Below are positions 35,301 to 44,720 of a stretch of DNA of 64,000 nucleotides, piece after piece. A program made the position numbers and the translations under genes. Below the pieces are notes generated by a model. It ran no database searches and was not told the origin of the DNA. It was given only the letters and a program-made list of their open reading frames with translations. Each line of letters begins with the position of its first letter. Within the stretch, counting starts at the first letter, position 1. Origin of the DNA: Chlorella sp. KRBP (Eukaryota > Chlorophyta > Trebouxiophyceae > Chlorellales > Chlorellaceae); the NCBI GenBank assembly GCA_004335735.1, contig QAXK01000502.1, positions 1 through 64,000 of the forward strand. Reading direction: 5' to 3'.

Positions 35301-35950
35301 AGCCATTGAGCATGCGTGCGCGCTGCAAGACGGCGCTGCATGACGCCTTGTGCCTCGCCCCTACCCACCGTCGAGGTAGTCGCGGACGGTAAAGTACTTG
35401 TTGGCCACGAACTTCTTGAGCCGCTGCAGCGTGAGCTCGCGGAACTCCATGAGCGAGAGGTAGCCGTTGTAGTTGAAGAGCGGGTCCTGCGCACGTGAGC
35501 ACGCCGCACCGGACGCATGCACCCGCATGTAGGTGAGCTGCCTGCTACTGCTGCAGGTCTCGGTGCTGTTGCTGGTGCGCAAGGTGGAACGTGCTGACTG
35601 TGTCGGCGTCGTGGCCTTCTCCAGCGTCGTGCTCCACCTTCTCGACCTTGCGACCCTGGCGTCGCTCGGCGGTCGTGCGCGCATGCTTCCCAAGGCGCAG
35701 CGTGTCGCCGCAAGGCGCTCCCTAGAGGTCCCGCAAAGCAGGTCGACTCGCTCTCCCCACACCAGCGGCGCACCTTCATGAACTCGTAGATGGCCTCCCG
35801 CAGCTCGTGGTTGTCGTGCACGAAGAACCTGTTCATGGCCCTGGGGCAGAAGATGGGCGCCTGCTCCTCCGCGCTGCCGCCGAGCGACGCCGCGGTCATC
35901 TGGCGAGCGAGCACGTCCATGCGCGAGCGCTGCTGCTGCTGGGCGTCCAT
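32337..35950 (-). CDS. ACX: acyl-CoA oxidase (peroxisomal fatty-acid beta-oxidation)
   Basis: Eleven exons (35774-35950, 35369-35486, 35092-35279, 34774-34941, 34585-34665, 34444-34261, 34123-33822, 33596-33339, 33164-33012, 32801-32671, 32496-32337; given high to low or as spans) keep phase and give 639 residues, close to the usual 650-690. The enzyme oxidises acyl-CoA to trans-2-enoyl-CoA with FAD, passing electrons to oxygen. Visible landmarks: FTLCGGTICKLGT (FAD/substrate region), LGHGSNVMGIETTATYD, GLNGVDNG, IGQGGVDGQKLGLAIAIRYA, CCGGMGFL, and VTFEGDNTV with the catalytic base Glu433. The intron after the exon 34585-34665 begins with GC (AAG/GCGAGC). The C-terminus is INAATA, which is not a PTS1 signal, and no PTS2 follows the Met used here; peroxisomal import therefore needs another explanation. 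Confidence 0.95.
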
Positions 35951-36427
35951 CCGTGCTAAGTGTGTGTGCTCGTCGTCTAGCAAATTGTGGCGCCTCCCTG
36001 CGCGGCCATGGGGAATGATGAGAACGGTTTGCCACGCAAGCACACACGAAAATGAGAAGGTGAGTAAGGCCTGTGGGAGGCAGCAGGAGGTGGGATTGAG
36101 CCTGCTGAGCTATCTGGCACTCGTCCTGTGGCCAGTGTGGGCTGGGCGGCACGGCGTCGCACATCGTACCAGCGTCCTGCTCGCCGAGCAGATCTCAGAG
36201 ATCAGCAGGCCAAGCACCTCACGCCTTAGTGAGAGTTAAACATTAGTCAATCCAAGCAAGTGCACGCCGCCGACGTCCGGGCGCATGCCCATCCCTCCCC
36301 GCCCATGGCACCACCAGCACAGCCAGACGAACTTTCATAGAAGGCTACCTCCTCCATCCATCCTTAACCCAGCTTCAGCCAGCAGCAGGCGCAGAGCTCC
36401 ACCTCAGCACCTCCACGATCCTGCGCG
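35951..36427. promoter_or_regulatory. divergent promoter region (ACX / lumenal pentapeptide protein)
   Basis: These 477 bp separate two divergent start codons and should hold both promoters. No TATA box or named element is obvious by eye. Confidence 0.4.
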
Positions 36428-37945
36428 ATGATGCTCCGCAGCACCCCAGCAGCAGCAGCAGCAGCAGCAGCGCCACGCCAGCAGCGCGCAGGCGTCGTCG
36501 CTGCAGCGCGAGCGGCTCGCCCAGGTGGGTTGTGGGGGACATCTCGGCGATCCAGCACCAGTTCCCTCTTGCGCGCAGCAACTCAACCACTCGACTGCTG
36601 CTACCAAGCACCGTGACGGATTGCTGCCCGCTATCGGCATCGCAGGGCGCGTGGTGGCGGCACGGGCCTCTGACCAGGTGTGGTGCCAGAACTTCTGGCC
36701 ACAGGTGCAAGCCTGTGAGCAGGGGCAGCAGCGCCAATGGCGTGATGACAATGCTGGTGCTGGTGCAAGCGCAGTGGAGCTCATCCCAGGGCAGTGATGG
36801 CCAGGCGTCCTCCGGACGTTCGTGGGCTCAACGTGTGGGCGCGACCCTCCTTGCCGCCACCGTCGCCACCTCCAGCCTCATGATCATGCCCTCCAGCGCT
36901 CCAGCAGTGTCGGGTGAGCCAGTGTGTGCCAGTGGATGCCCATGGTGCTGCAGCCGGGATTGGCAGAGGACAGACGACGGGCACACGCTGCGTGGCCCGC
37001 GCACGCACACACAGGCGGAGGCGGCATCAGCAACCCCATCAGCGGCCAGGACTTTAGCGGGCAGGACCTCCGCAAGAGGAAGTACACCAAGGCAGTCATG
37101 CGGCAGACCAACTTTTCGCAGTCCAACCTCACGGGCGTCTCGCTGTTTGGCGCGCTGGCGGTGAGTCCCTGCACCAGGGGCTGCTCTTGAACACAACCAG
37201 CTGCAGAGCCAACTGGCTGGGAGCGCATGGCAGGGCCTGCCGTCCGTGTGGAGCGATGTGGGGCCGCCCACACCGCCCCACCTGCGTTCGGCCTTATGGG
37301 GCTAGGAGTGGACGGTGTGAGCCGTGGGGGCCCACCTAAAGCTCCTCTCCAGTGGACCCGAGGCAGAAGTTGAGGTGAAGCTGGGGGTTGCCAACTTGGG
37401 GCGGCGCACTCAACGAGGCGTCAACCCATGCTGCATGCGAAATGTGATGGTGGTATCTGCTTGCCAGACATGGCTGTACCAGATGTAAAGCTCACCACAC
37501 ACTCCGCACCGCCCCACGTGGTTTGGTACCGCAGGTGGGCGCCAACTTCCACGGTGCCAACCTGACCAACGCCGACCTGGAGTCTGCAGACTTTGAGGAG
37601 GCCGACTTCTCGGACGCCATCCTGGTGGGCGCCTTTGTCAACAACGCGCAGTTCAAGGACACCAACATCAAGGGCAGCGACTGTGAGTGTGTGGGCAGTG
37701 GGGATGATTGCGGGAGCGAGGCAGGGCGTGGTGCCAGCCGTGCGGAGTTCAGTCTGGCACGGGAAGGTGCAGGCGGAGTGGGTGCGATGAGGTCAAGGTG
37801 CCTTCTCTGAGCGCACCTTTTGGCCGTGCTCGCAGGGTCTGACGTGCTGCTGCGGAAGGACATCCAGAAAGAGCTTTGCAAGCGCGCCGAGGGCACCAAC
37901 CCCGTCACGGGCGTGGACACGCGCGAGAGCCTCATGTGCCCTTGA
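36428..37945 (+). CDS. thylakoid-lumen pentapeptide-repeat protein (TL15/TL17 type)
   Basis: Five exons: 36428-36524, second exon ending 36913, 37015-37160, 37535-37682, 37836-37945. The N-terminus (MMLRSTP, poly-Ala, Arg) is a plastid transit peptide, followed by a hydrophobic lumenal signal (VGATLLAATVATSSLMIMP) ending in APAVSG. No twin-Arg pair precedes it, so Sec transport is more likely than Tat. The mature part has A(N/D)LxxAxF pentapeptide repeats (NFSQSNLTGVSLFGA, NFHGANLTNADLESADFEEAD). The C-terminal block LCKRAEGTNPVTGVDTRESL is diagnostic: Arabidopsis TL15/TL17 have LCKxATGTNPxTGVDTRxSL. Molecular function in the lumen is unknown. The acceptor of exon 2 (about 36770) is the one that keeps phase but has a weak CAAG consensus. 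Confidence 0.88.
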
Positions 37946-38508
37946 CCACACCAGGCGTGCGCCTGGAGCAGCAGGATGGTGCAGCGGATCATCACCAGCC
38001 GTCACCATCAGCAGTTTGATGGCGGCGGGGCGGCGTTGATAAAACTTTTTGTGTATCTTTTTGTCGGACATACGGGGCGGACGGATGGTGCTGGAGGGGC
38101 GCTGAGTAGTAGATGCAAGAGAGGATTGGGGTCGTTTGGTGCGGTGTGTGGGCAGTGCCTCTGGTCAGGTGAAGGTACTTTAGGACTCTTGAGGCGAAGA
38201 ACCGCGGGTTTGCCTCTCGAACACTCTCGCGATCCTGCACCCGCGCCAACTCATTAAGGCCAGCGCTTCCCCGCGAGAAGAGACTCGCGTCGTCGATCGC
38301 ACCCGCCGCACCGCACGTCCCGCGCTCGCCGCACTCGCCGCTCGACCTCCGTCCTTCGCGGTGCGCCTTCGCGATGGCCGCTCGCTTGGCAGTCGCCACA
38401 GTTGACGGCTTGCTCCCCGCACTACTTGCTCGGCCTGCTCCTGCCCCCCACAGGGAAGGCATCAAGCCATCAAACTCCTGACCCTTCCTCCCCGCACACC
38501 GACCAGCA
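37946..38508. other. intergenic gap, no gene seen
   Basis: These 563 bp separate two plus-strand genes and should contain the 3' UTR of the lumenal protein and the promoter/5' UTR of the small membrane protein. No supported coding exon or RNA gene is visible. Confidence 0.45.
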
Positions 38509-38835
38509 ATGGGCCTCATCACCAACCTGCTGCTGGCGGCGGTGCTCGGCCCGTTCCTGCCCATCCTCATCGTGCTCAGGTTTCTGCTGCAGCTGGTGCG
38601 TGGGAAGGGATAGCGGGCGCGGGCCCGCATCAACCCACACTCGCCAGTTGCGCAACACTCGCTCACTGCTCCCACCATTCGCTTGCCGCCGCCGCAGGTG
38701 CTGCTGCCCATCAAGCTGCTCCTACTGCCCATCCTGGTGCCGTACTGGATCGCCAAGTGGATCGTCACCAGCGTGGCCTGGCTCTTCCTCTGGCCCGTGC
38801 TGCTCCCGCTGCGCATCATCTCGTGGATAGTGTAG
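38509..38835 (+). CDS. 74-residue hydrophobic membrane protein, unknown function
   Basis: Two exons (38509-38595, 38698-38835) join at phase 0. Nearly the whole protein is hydrophobic: LLLAAVLGPFLPILIVLRFL, then LLPIKLLLLPILVPYWIA, then SVAWLFLWPVLLPLRIISWI. Three helices separated by single basic residues (Arg, Lys, Lys) are likely. There is no transit peptide or cytosolic domain. Pro and Trp recur at regular spacing (PILxP, LWPVLLP). I do not recognise a family; being spliced with a clean donor and GCAG acceptor in frame argues that it is real. Confidence 0.65.
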
Positions 38836-39210
38836 CTGGGAATGCTGGCAGCAGTGCGGCGTAGGAGCAGCGCGTGGTGTGCGGACTGGGTGTGGTGTGC
38901 GGACCGGGTGTGGTGTGGTCGAAACGCACGCGGTTGGTGTTGATGGTGGGACGTTGGGGAATGGTGCCAGATGCAACTGCCCAGGATGGCCCCAATCAAT
39001 GAGCTCACCAAGCGCTGAGGACCGGCGGACACGATCGCACGCATGCATGCACGGACGCCCTTGCCCCATTTGGCGCACGGCGCCCGGGTGACTTCAGCAC
39101 TCAGCACCAGCACCAGCTGCTCCTGCCACTGCTGCTGTCCTTGACTCCAGCTTGAATAGCCGCGGAGCGCCACTCCATACCAACTTGGCACGACCAGCAG
39201 CAGCAGCACC
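38836..39210. other. intergenic gap with a short tandem repeat
   Basis: The gap between the small membrane protein and SMU1 contains about 2.5 copies of an 18-bp unit, GTGTGCGGACYGGGTGTG, at about 38878-38920. The rest should be 3' UTR and the SMU1 promoter. Confidence 0.5.
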
Positions 39211-42200
39211 ATGTCGCTGGAGATCGAGGCGTCAGAGTGAGCGGCGGTCTTAGCATTCTGCCTGCCGAGCTCGCTCGCTCGCCAAGTCGCTCGCCAAGTC
39301 GATCTGCCTTCGTCTGCGCTTGCTGCCACTCCTTGCAGCGTCATCCGCATCATCCTGCAGTTCTGCAAGGAGAACGGCCTTCAAGAGTCCTTCAACACCA
39401 TCCAGGTGCGTGCGCATGCCTGTGTGGGGCGGGACGAGGGAGCGCGCACGCCGGCGCCCGGACCAACACGCCGCCCGCCCACTCCACCACGTGGTGGTCC
39501 ACGCCGCAGAACGAGTGCCAGATATCTCTTAACACGGTGGACAGCCTGGAGAACTTCGTGGCGGACATCCAGCAGGGCAAGTGGGACGTGGTGCTGCCCC
39601 AGGTGGCGCAGCTCAAGCTGCCCAGGGCCAAGCTAGAGGACCTCTATGAGCAGGTGGGTGTAGTCTGCAGTACACACAACAGTGCACCAGGGGCCACCTG
39701 ATGGTCAGGAAGAGGCACACGTCGTGGGGAGGTGGGTTTGGGCACGCAGTGTGCGGGCATCAGGCACGCCTGACCAGTCATGCATGGCTGACTGGCAGCC
39801 TTACCGGGCGAGCGCTCTCACGATGGGCATAAGAGGGGCGCTGCTGTAAGGGCGGCTAGTGAAGAGGTGGCGTGCCGCCACCACCAGCAGCCACTGTTCC
39901 ATGAACACCATGCACACCATGCAGCACCACGCGGTGTGCGTGCGCCGTCCACACCCCTTTGCAGGTGGTGCTAGAGATGGTGGAGCTGCGTGAGTCCGAC
40001 ACCGCCAGGGCCATGTTGCGGCAGACACAGGTGCGCAGCGCACCCGCCACGACTGGTGCTGCCCAGCGCCCGCACTCACTCGCTCCTTGATGTATGGGGC
40101 CAGATGCACCTGGCAGCACCCTGGGCGTGGGCGCCACAGCTGCAAGGCAGGCCATGCTTTCGGGCCGTTGGTGGTACGGCCTCGCCTGTGTCCTGCCAGT
40201 GGTGCTGCCGGTCCAGGGCAACTTGCCAGAGGATGCTCCTGGTTGCCCAGAGTCTTCGATTAGTCCTGGCGTCGGCTCGGTGCCGTGACGTTGGTGCTGC
40301 TGCCGGGTGGTGTGGTGTGGTGCGGCCCCTCTGCAGGTGTTCCAGCACATGAAGAAGGACGACCCTGAGCGGTACATGAAGCTGGAGCACCTGTGCGGGC
40401 GCGTCTACTTTGACCCCAGGGAGGTATACCAGGTGAGCGGGCGTCAGGCGCGGAACAGTGCTTTGCTTCAGGCCCAGTAACATGGGTAACACACGGCGTG
40501 CACCCGTAGCCACCCGTACCTAGTGTTTGCACCTCCTTTGTGTGGCTTGTCATGGACATGCTGCATGCGTCCCCCCGCCCGTGCCCACAAAATGAGCGCA
40601 GCAAGGCAGCAGCAAGGAGAAGCGTCGGGCCACCATCGCCCTGTCCCTCAGCCAGGAGGTGTCCATGGTGCCGCCGTCGAGGCTCATGGCGCTCGTCGGC
40701 CAAGCCCTCAAATGGTGAGCTGCGCCCGCCTGTATATCAAGTGCGCGTGCTGACTCCCCCTCTAAGGGCACACCTCCTGTGCACGGTGCGCCACACACGC
40801 TGTGCCCCCATCCGCCCTCTTAACGTGTGCCACGTTGCAGGCAGCAGTCCCAGGGCATGCTCCCGCCTGGCGTGGCGTTTGACCTGTGTCCCCACCCGCC
40901 CTCTTAACGTGTGCCACGCTGCAGGCAGCAGTCCCAGGGCATGCTCCCGCCTGGCGTGGCGTTTGACCTGTTCCGTGGGCAGGCGGCGGGACAGAGGGAC
41001 GAGGTGGAGGCATACCCACAAGCCATGGAGCACGAAATCAAGTGAGCGCCCCGCTGCCCGCCACACAGCACCACGCTTTGACGTATCCATACTAGTCACT
41101 GATGTGCGAATGCCAAAGACTTCGTGCCAGCCGCCCATCTGGCCACCCGGACCACTTGAGCGGCCTGCTGCCCCACGCCAAATGGCACGCCCACAGGCTG
41201 CTGGTGCCTCTCCCTTTTGTCTGCCCAGCGTGGAGCTCCACCTGCGTCATACGAAGAGGCACCTAAACATACGCACGTTGCCACCCTCCATCACCGTGCA
41301 GGTTCTCCGCAAAGTCTCACCCCGAAGTGGCGCGCTTCTCCCCCGATGGCACCATGCTGGCCACAGGGTCCGTGGACGGATTCATCGAGGTGGGTGCAAG
41401 GGGTTGCTAAGCGATCTGCTGTGCCTGCCATCAATCCTGGGATGTCCTGTCAACTTGTGCTGCACGTTGAGAGCTTTGTCGAGGTGGGTGGGCCGTTGGG
41501 TGTGCATGCCGTCGTTGGGGCGGCCTGTTGCATGGCCAGGTGTGCTGGCGACGGGGTTGGTTGACGTCTTCGTTGTGGTGCGTGGCCAGCTGCAACATCT
41601 CCCGGTGCGATTTCCCTTCACGCAGACAGCGGGTAGGGAAAGCACACGCCATTTCCTGCCGCACGTGCCGCAGGTGTGGGACAGCTTGACTGGCAAGCTG
41701 AAGAAGGACCTGCAGTACCAGGCGGACGAGCTCTTCATGATGCACGACGAGGCGGTGCTGTCACTCAGCTTCTCAAGGGACTCGGAGCTGCTCGTGTCAG
41801 GTGGGTGGGCCGCTTGGCGGCACTGTCTGTGATATCCCCGTCTGAGGGAGCGGTCTGAGAGACATCCCTTGCTACCAGGCGACGCGGGTCTGTGTCAATA
41901 CCTCGTGACGAGAGTGTGGGCATTGGTCGCAGGCTCCCAGGACTCGCGCATCAAGGTGTGGAAGATCCGGTCAGGGCAGTGCCTGCGCAAGTTTGACCGG
42001 GCGCACACGCAGGGCATCACGTGCGTGTCGCTCTCCAAGGACGGATCACAGGTGCGGGGTAAGGGGGACGCCCTCCGCCCTTGGGGGTGTGGAGGCGCCC
42101 ACGTCCTGGCTGTGTAGCAGCAGCTTGGGGCGAGTTCTAAAGCTGTTTCTGTACTTGCCCACACGCCGCCGTACCCAGCACTTGTAGCACTTCCACCCTC

Positions 42201-43305
42201 CATCCCTTGCATCATCGGATTGGGTTCGACCCTCATATGGCTGACGTGGGCACGAGCGCGTGTGCCCATGCTCCTTGCCGCCATGCGTGTGCAGGTGCTG
42301 AGCGGGTCGTTTGACGGCAGCGTGCGCGTGCACGGGCTCAAGAGCGGCAAGATGCTCAAGGAGCTGCGCGGCCACACCTCGTACGTCAACGACGCCGTGT
42401 GGAGCGCCGACGGGAGCCAGGTGGTCTCGGCGTCGTCGGACGCCACGGTACGCGTGTGGGACGCCAAGACGTGCGAGTGCCTGCACGCCTTCAGGTGCGC
42501 GGAACCAAGCACTAGTGGTCTGGGCGCATTCCTTGAGCTGGAGCAGGTGTTGCAGGATTAGGATGTGAAGGCGCGCGGCAACTCCCTGGCACGTGTGGTG
42601 AAAGGGCGTGGAGTGGTGGTGATTTGGTCGCAGGCCGCCTCAGACGGCCGCCGGGCAGGAGGTGGCGGTGCAGAACGTCATGCTGCACCCGCTCAACCCC
42701 GAGCACGTCATCGTGTGCAACCGATCGTCAACCGCCTACATCATGACGCTGCAGGTCCGTGTGCGCTGCTGTCGACCATGTGCACACTGCGTTGGTGGTC
42801 CTCCGCTGCACTCAGGGGTCATTTCAGCTTCATCAGGACCTGGGCGCAATCAGTGACACTGCGGCACCCGTACGCACGCCTCACTGCCACGCAGGGCTTG
42901 GTGGTCAAGTCGTGCCAGAGTGGCAAGCGCGAGGGCGGTGACTTTGTGGCGGCGTGCGTGTCGCCCCGCGGGGAGTTCCTCTACTGCCTGGGAGAGGACG
43001 GCATCCTCTACTGCTTCAGCACGGCGGCCGGCAAGCTGGAGCACATCGTCACGGTCAGTGCTGCTGCTGCTGCAGGGGCTGTGGGAACCTGTGCGGAGGG
43101 GAGCGCGTTGTCAAGCGCGAGGACAGGGTTAAGAGAGCTCGCGGGCAGGAGGTCTGGGCAACGACCAGGACGTCCAGTGCGCGTGTGGTTGCTGCCTTGC
43201 CTGCAGGCGCACGAGAAGGGCCCCATTGGCCTGGCGCACCACCCGCACAGGAACCTGCTGGCCACCTACGCCGACAACGGCCCGCTCAAGACATGGAAGC
43301 CGTGA
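39211..43305 (+). CDS. SMU1: WD40 splicing factor SMU1
   Basis: Fourteen exons (39211-39236, 39339-39405, 39510-39653, 39965-40030, 40337-40432, 40602-40714, 40925-41041, 41302-41389, 41674-41800, 41933-42051, 42295-42494, 42634-42754, 42895-43053, 43207-43305) keep phase and give 513 residues, the length of human SMU1. The order is LisH (MSLEIEASDVIRIIL), CTLH (SLNTVDSLENFVADIQQGKW, LYEQVVLEMVELRE), the linker GSSKEKRRATIA and VVPPSRLMAL-type block, then seven WD40 repeats ending NLLATYADNGPLKTWKP. SMU1 works with RED/IK in spliceosomal B-complex activation and alternative splicing. Identity with animal SMU1 is high throughout, so the call is firm. The gene contains an 84-bp internal duplication just before the exon at 40925. 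Confidence 0.97.
40801..40969 (+). repeat. 84-bp tandem duplication of an SMU1 acceptor and exon start
   Basis: The segment 40801-40884 (CCGCCCTCTTAACGTG, then the GCAG acceptor, then WQQSQGMLPPGVAFDL codons) is repeated almost perfectly at 40885-40969. Using the upstream acceptor runs into TAA within the duplicated intron, so only the second copy gives full-length SMU1. Confidence 0.92.
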
Positions 43306-43509
43306 GCAGGCCACCAGGTTGGGTTCTGCTGCCTGACACCATCGCCTGACACCATGCACCCCCACTTCCGGTCGTCTCTTGCAACGTGACCTTCCGAAGG
43401 AGAATCTACAGTGTGTCCGGTTCACCAGACTGCGTCCGCATAAGCAAAAGGGGCCACGCTACGCAGCAGATCACATCGTCAAAAAAGCGGCATCACGTCT
43501 TTGCTAGCC

Positions 43510-44423
43510 CTACTTGACGTTGACCGTGACCGAGGAGCGCCATGCCTTGCCGTACGACACGTGGGCGGCGTCGGCAAACTGCAGCGTCAGCGTGTGCTTG
43601 CCCTGCGCCCAAAGACGGTGGCGGCACGCCGGCACGCTCAGGTGTCCACCCACCCACACCGTCTCCCGCCCCATCTTGCTGCCCTCTGAATCCCCCGGAG
43701 TACCCCCCTTGCACACACAAACAAGACGCACCGGTGCCAGCTCGACGTCGGTGGTGGTCTGACCCTTGCCGAAGTGCAGGTGCGTGGCGTCGAACGGGAT
43801 AGCCTCACCCTCGCCGGGCGCGGGGGCATCAATCACCAAGTGGTGGTGGCCCGAAACGCCAGGCTCCAGGCCCTGCACAGGTCAACGCAGGTCAATATGT
43901 GGAGTCTCCTGGGGCGGTCGCAATGGGCAGCCCCGACCACCGGGCGAGCCCTCTGCAGGCAGGCCCCTGCACCGGGGTACAACCAGCACACACAGCTGCT
44001 CACCGCGGCGGCTGGCTTGACGGCCATGCCCTCCACGCCAAAGTCCAGGTGCACAGGCGAGCTGACCGTGGCGCCATCCTTGACGCCCAGCAGCGAGACG
44101 CCAGCAAACGCCGGGCCCGCCGCCACCAGGAACCCTGCAGGTGCGGTAGGACAGCAGCTGCTGCTGGACTCCCAGTGGTGCTGGCCCTGTATGTGTGGCT
44201 GGCTAGTGTGTGGCGATGAGGAAGGTGGATCTCCGAAGGCCCCCCGTGCGCTCGGCTGATCGCAGCGCGGTCCAAGCTGCAACAACGTGGCACGCTCACC
44301 CGACAGCGCCATCGCGGCAGCGGCCTCCTTGGTGATGTGCATCGCCCTGGGCACCACGGTCGCGCGAGAAGGCCGAGCAGCCCGCACAGAGGAAGCAGCT
44401 GGGGCACGCACGCGCAGGGCCAT
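43510..44423 (-). CDS. plastid-targeted DUF4399 protein
   Basis: Four exons (44300-44423, 44004-44134, 43732-43872, 43510-43602) keep phase and give 162 residues. The N-terminus (MALRVRAPAASSVRAARPSR) is a typical plastid transit peptide, followed by a hydrophobic stretch FLVAAGPAFAGVSLLG with an AFA-type cleavage site that could direct it to the lumen. The mature part is the DUF4399 fold: DGATVSSPVHLDFGVEGM, SGHHHLVIDAP, THLHFGKGQT and GKHTLTLQFADAAHVSYG. The His-rich SGHHH and THLHFG motifs are conserved in the family and could bind metal, but no function is established. It is convergent with SMU1, with 204 bp between stop codons. Confidence 0.9.
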
Positions 44424-44720
44424 GTTTGCTTGCTGTGTGTGAGGTGTGTGGTATGCAAGCCAAGGTCACAGGATGCGTCTATCACACGCACCCTCCACCA
44501 CGACCGTCATGCGTCGTGGTGGGGCTGTGGCTCCAGAGCAGGGTTAATCCACACCCTTGTCAGGCCTGTGCCCGGTCCATCTGGCGTGTCTGGCAGGCTG
44601 GTGAGGCACATGGTTGCGTCAGACACTTGCAGGCGCGACCGCCAACGGCAACACCAACCGCACGCAACAACCGGCGGCAACTCCTCCATGGCCAGTACTC
44701 ATCCCAACAAGCTCATCTGC

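Noticed and set aside
43054..43206. CTGCTGCTGCTGCAG run taken as an extra SMU1 exon
   Set aside because: Human SMU1 reads straight from TGKLE-T-LT to VHEKD at this place, matching the join 43053 to 43207.
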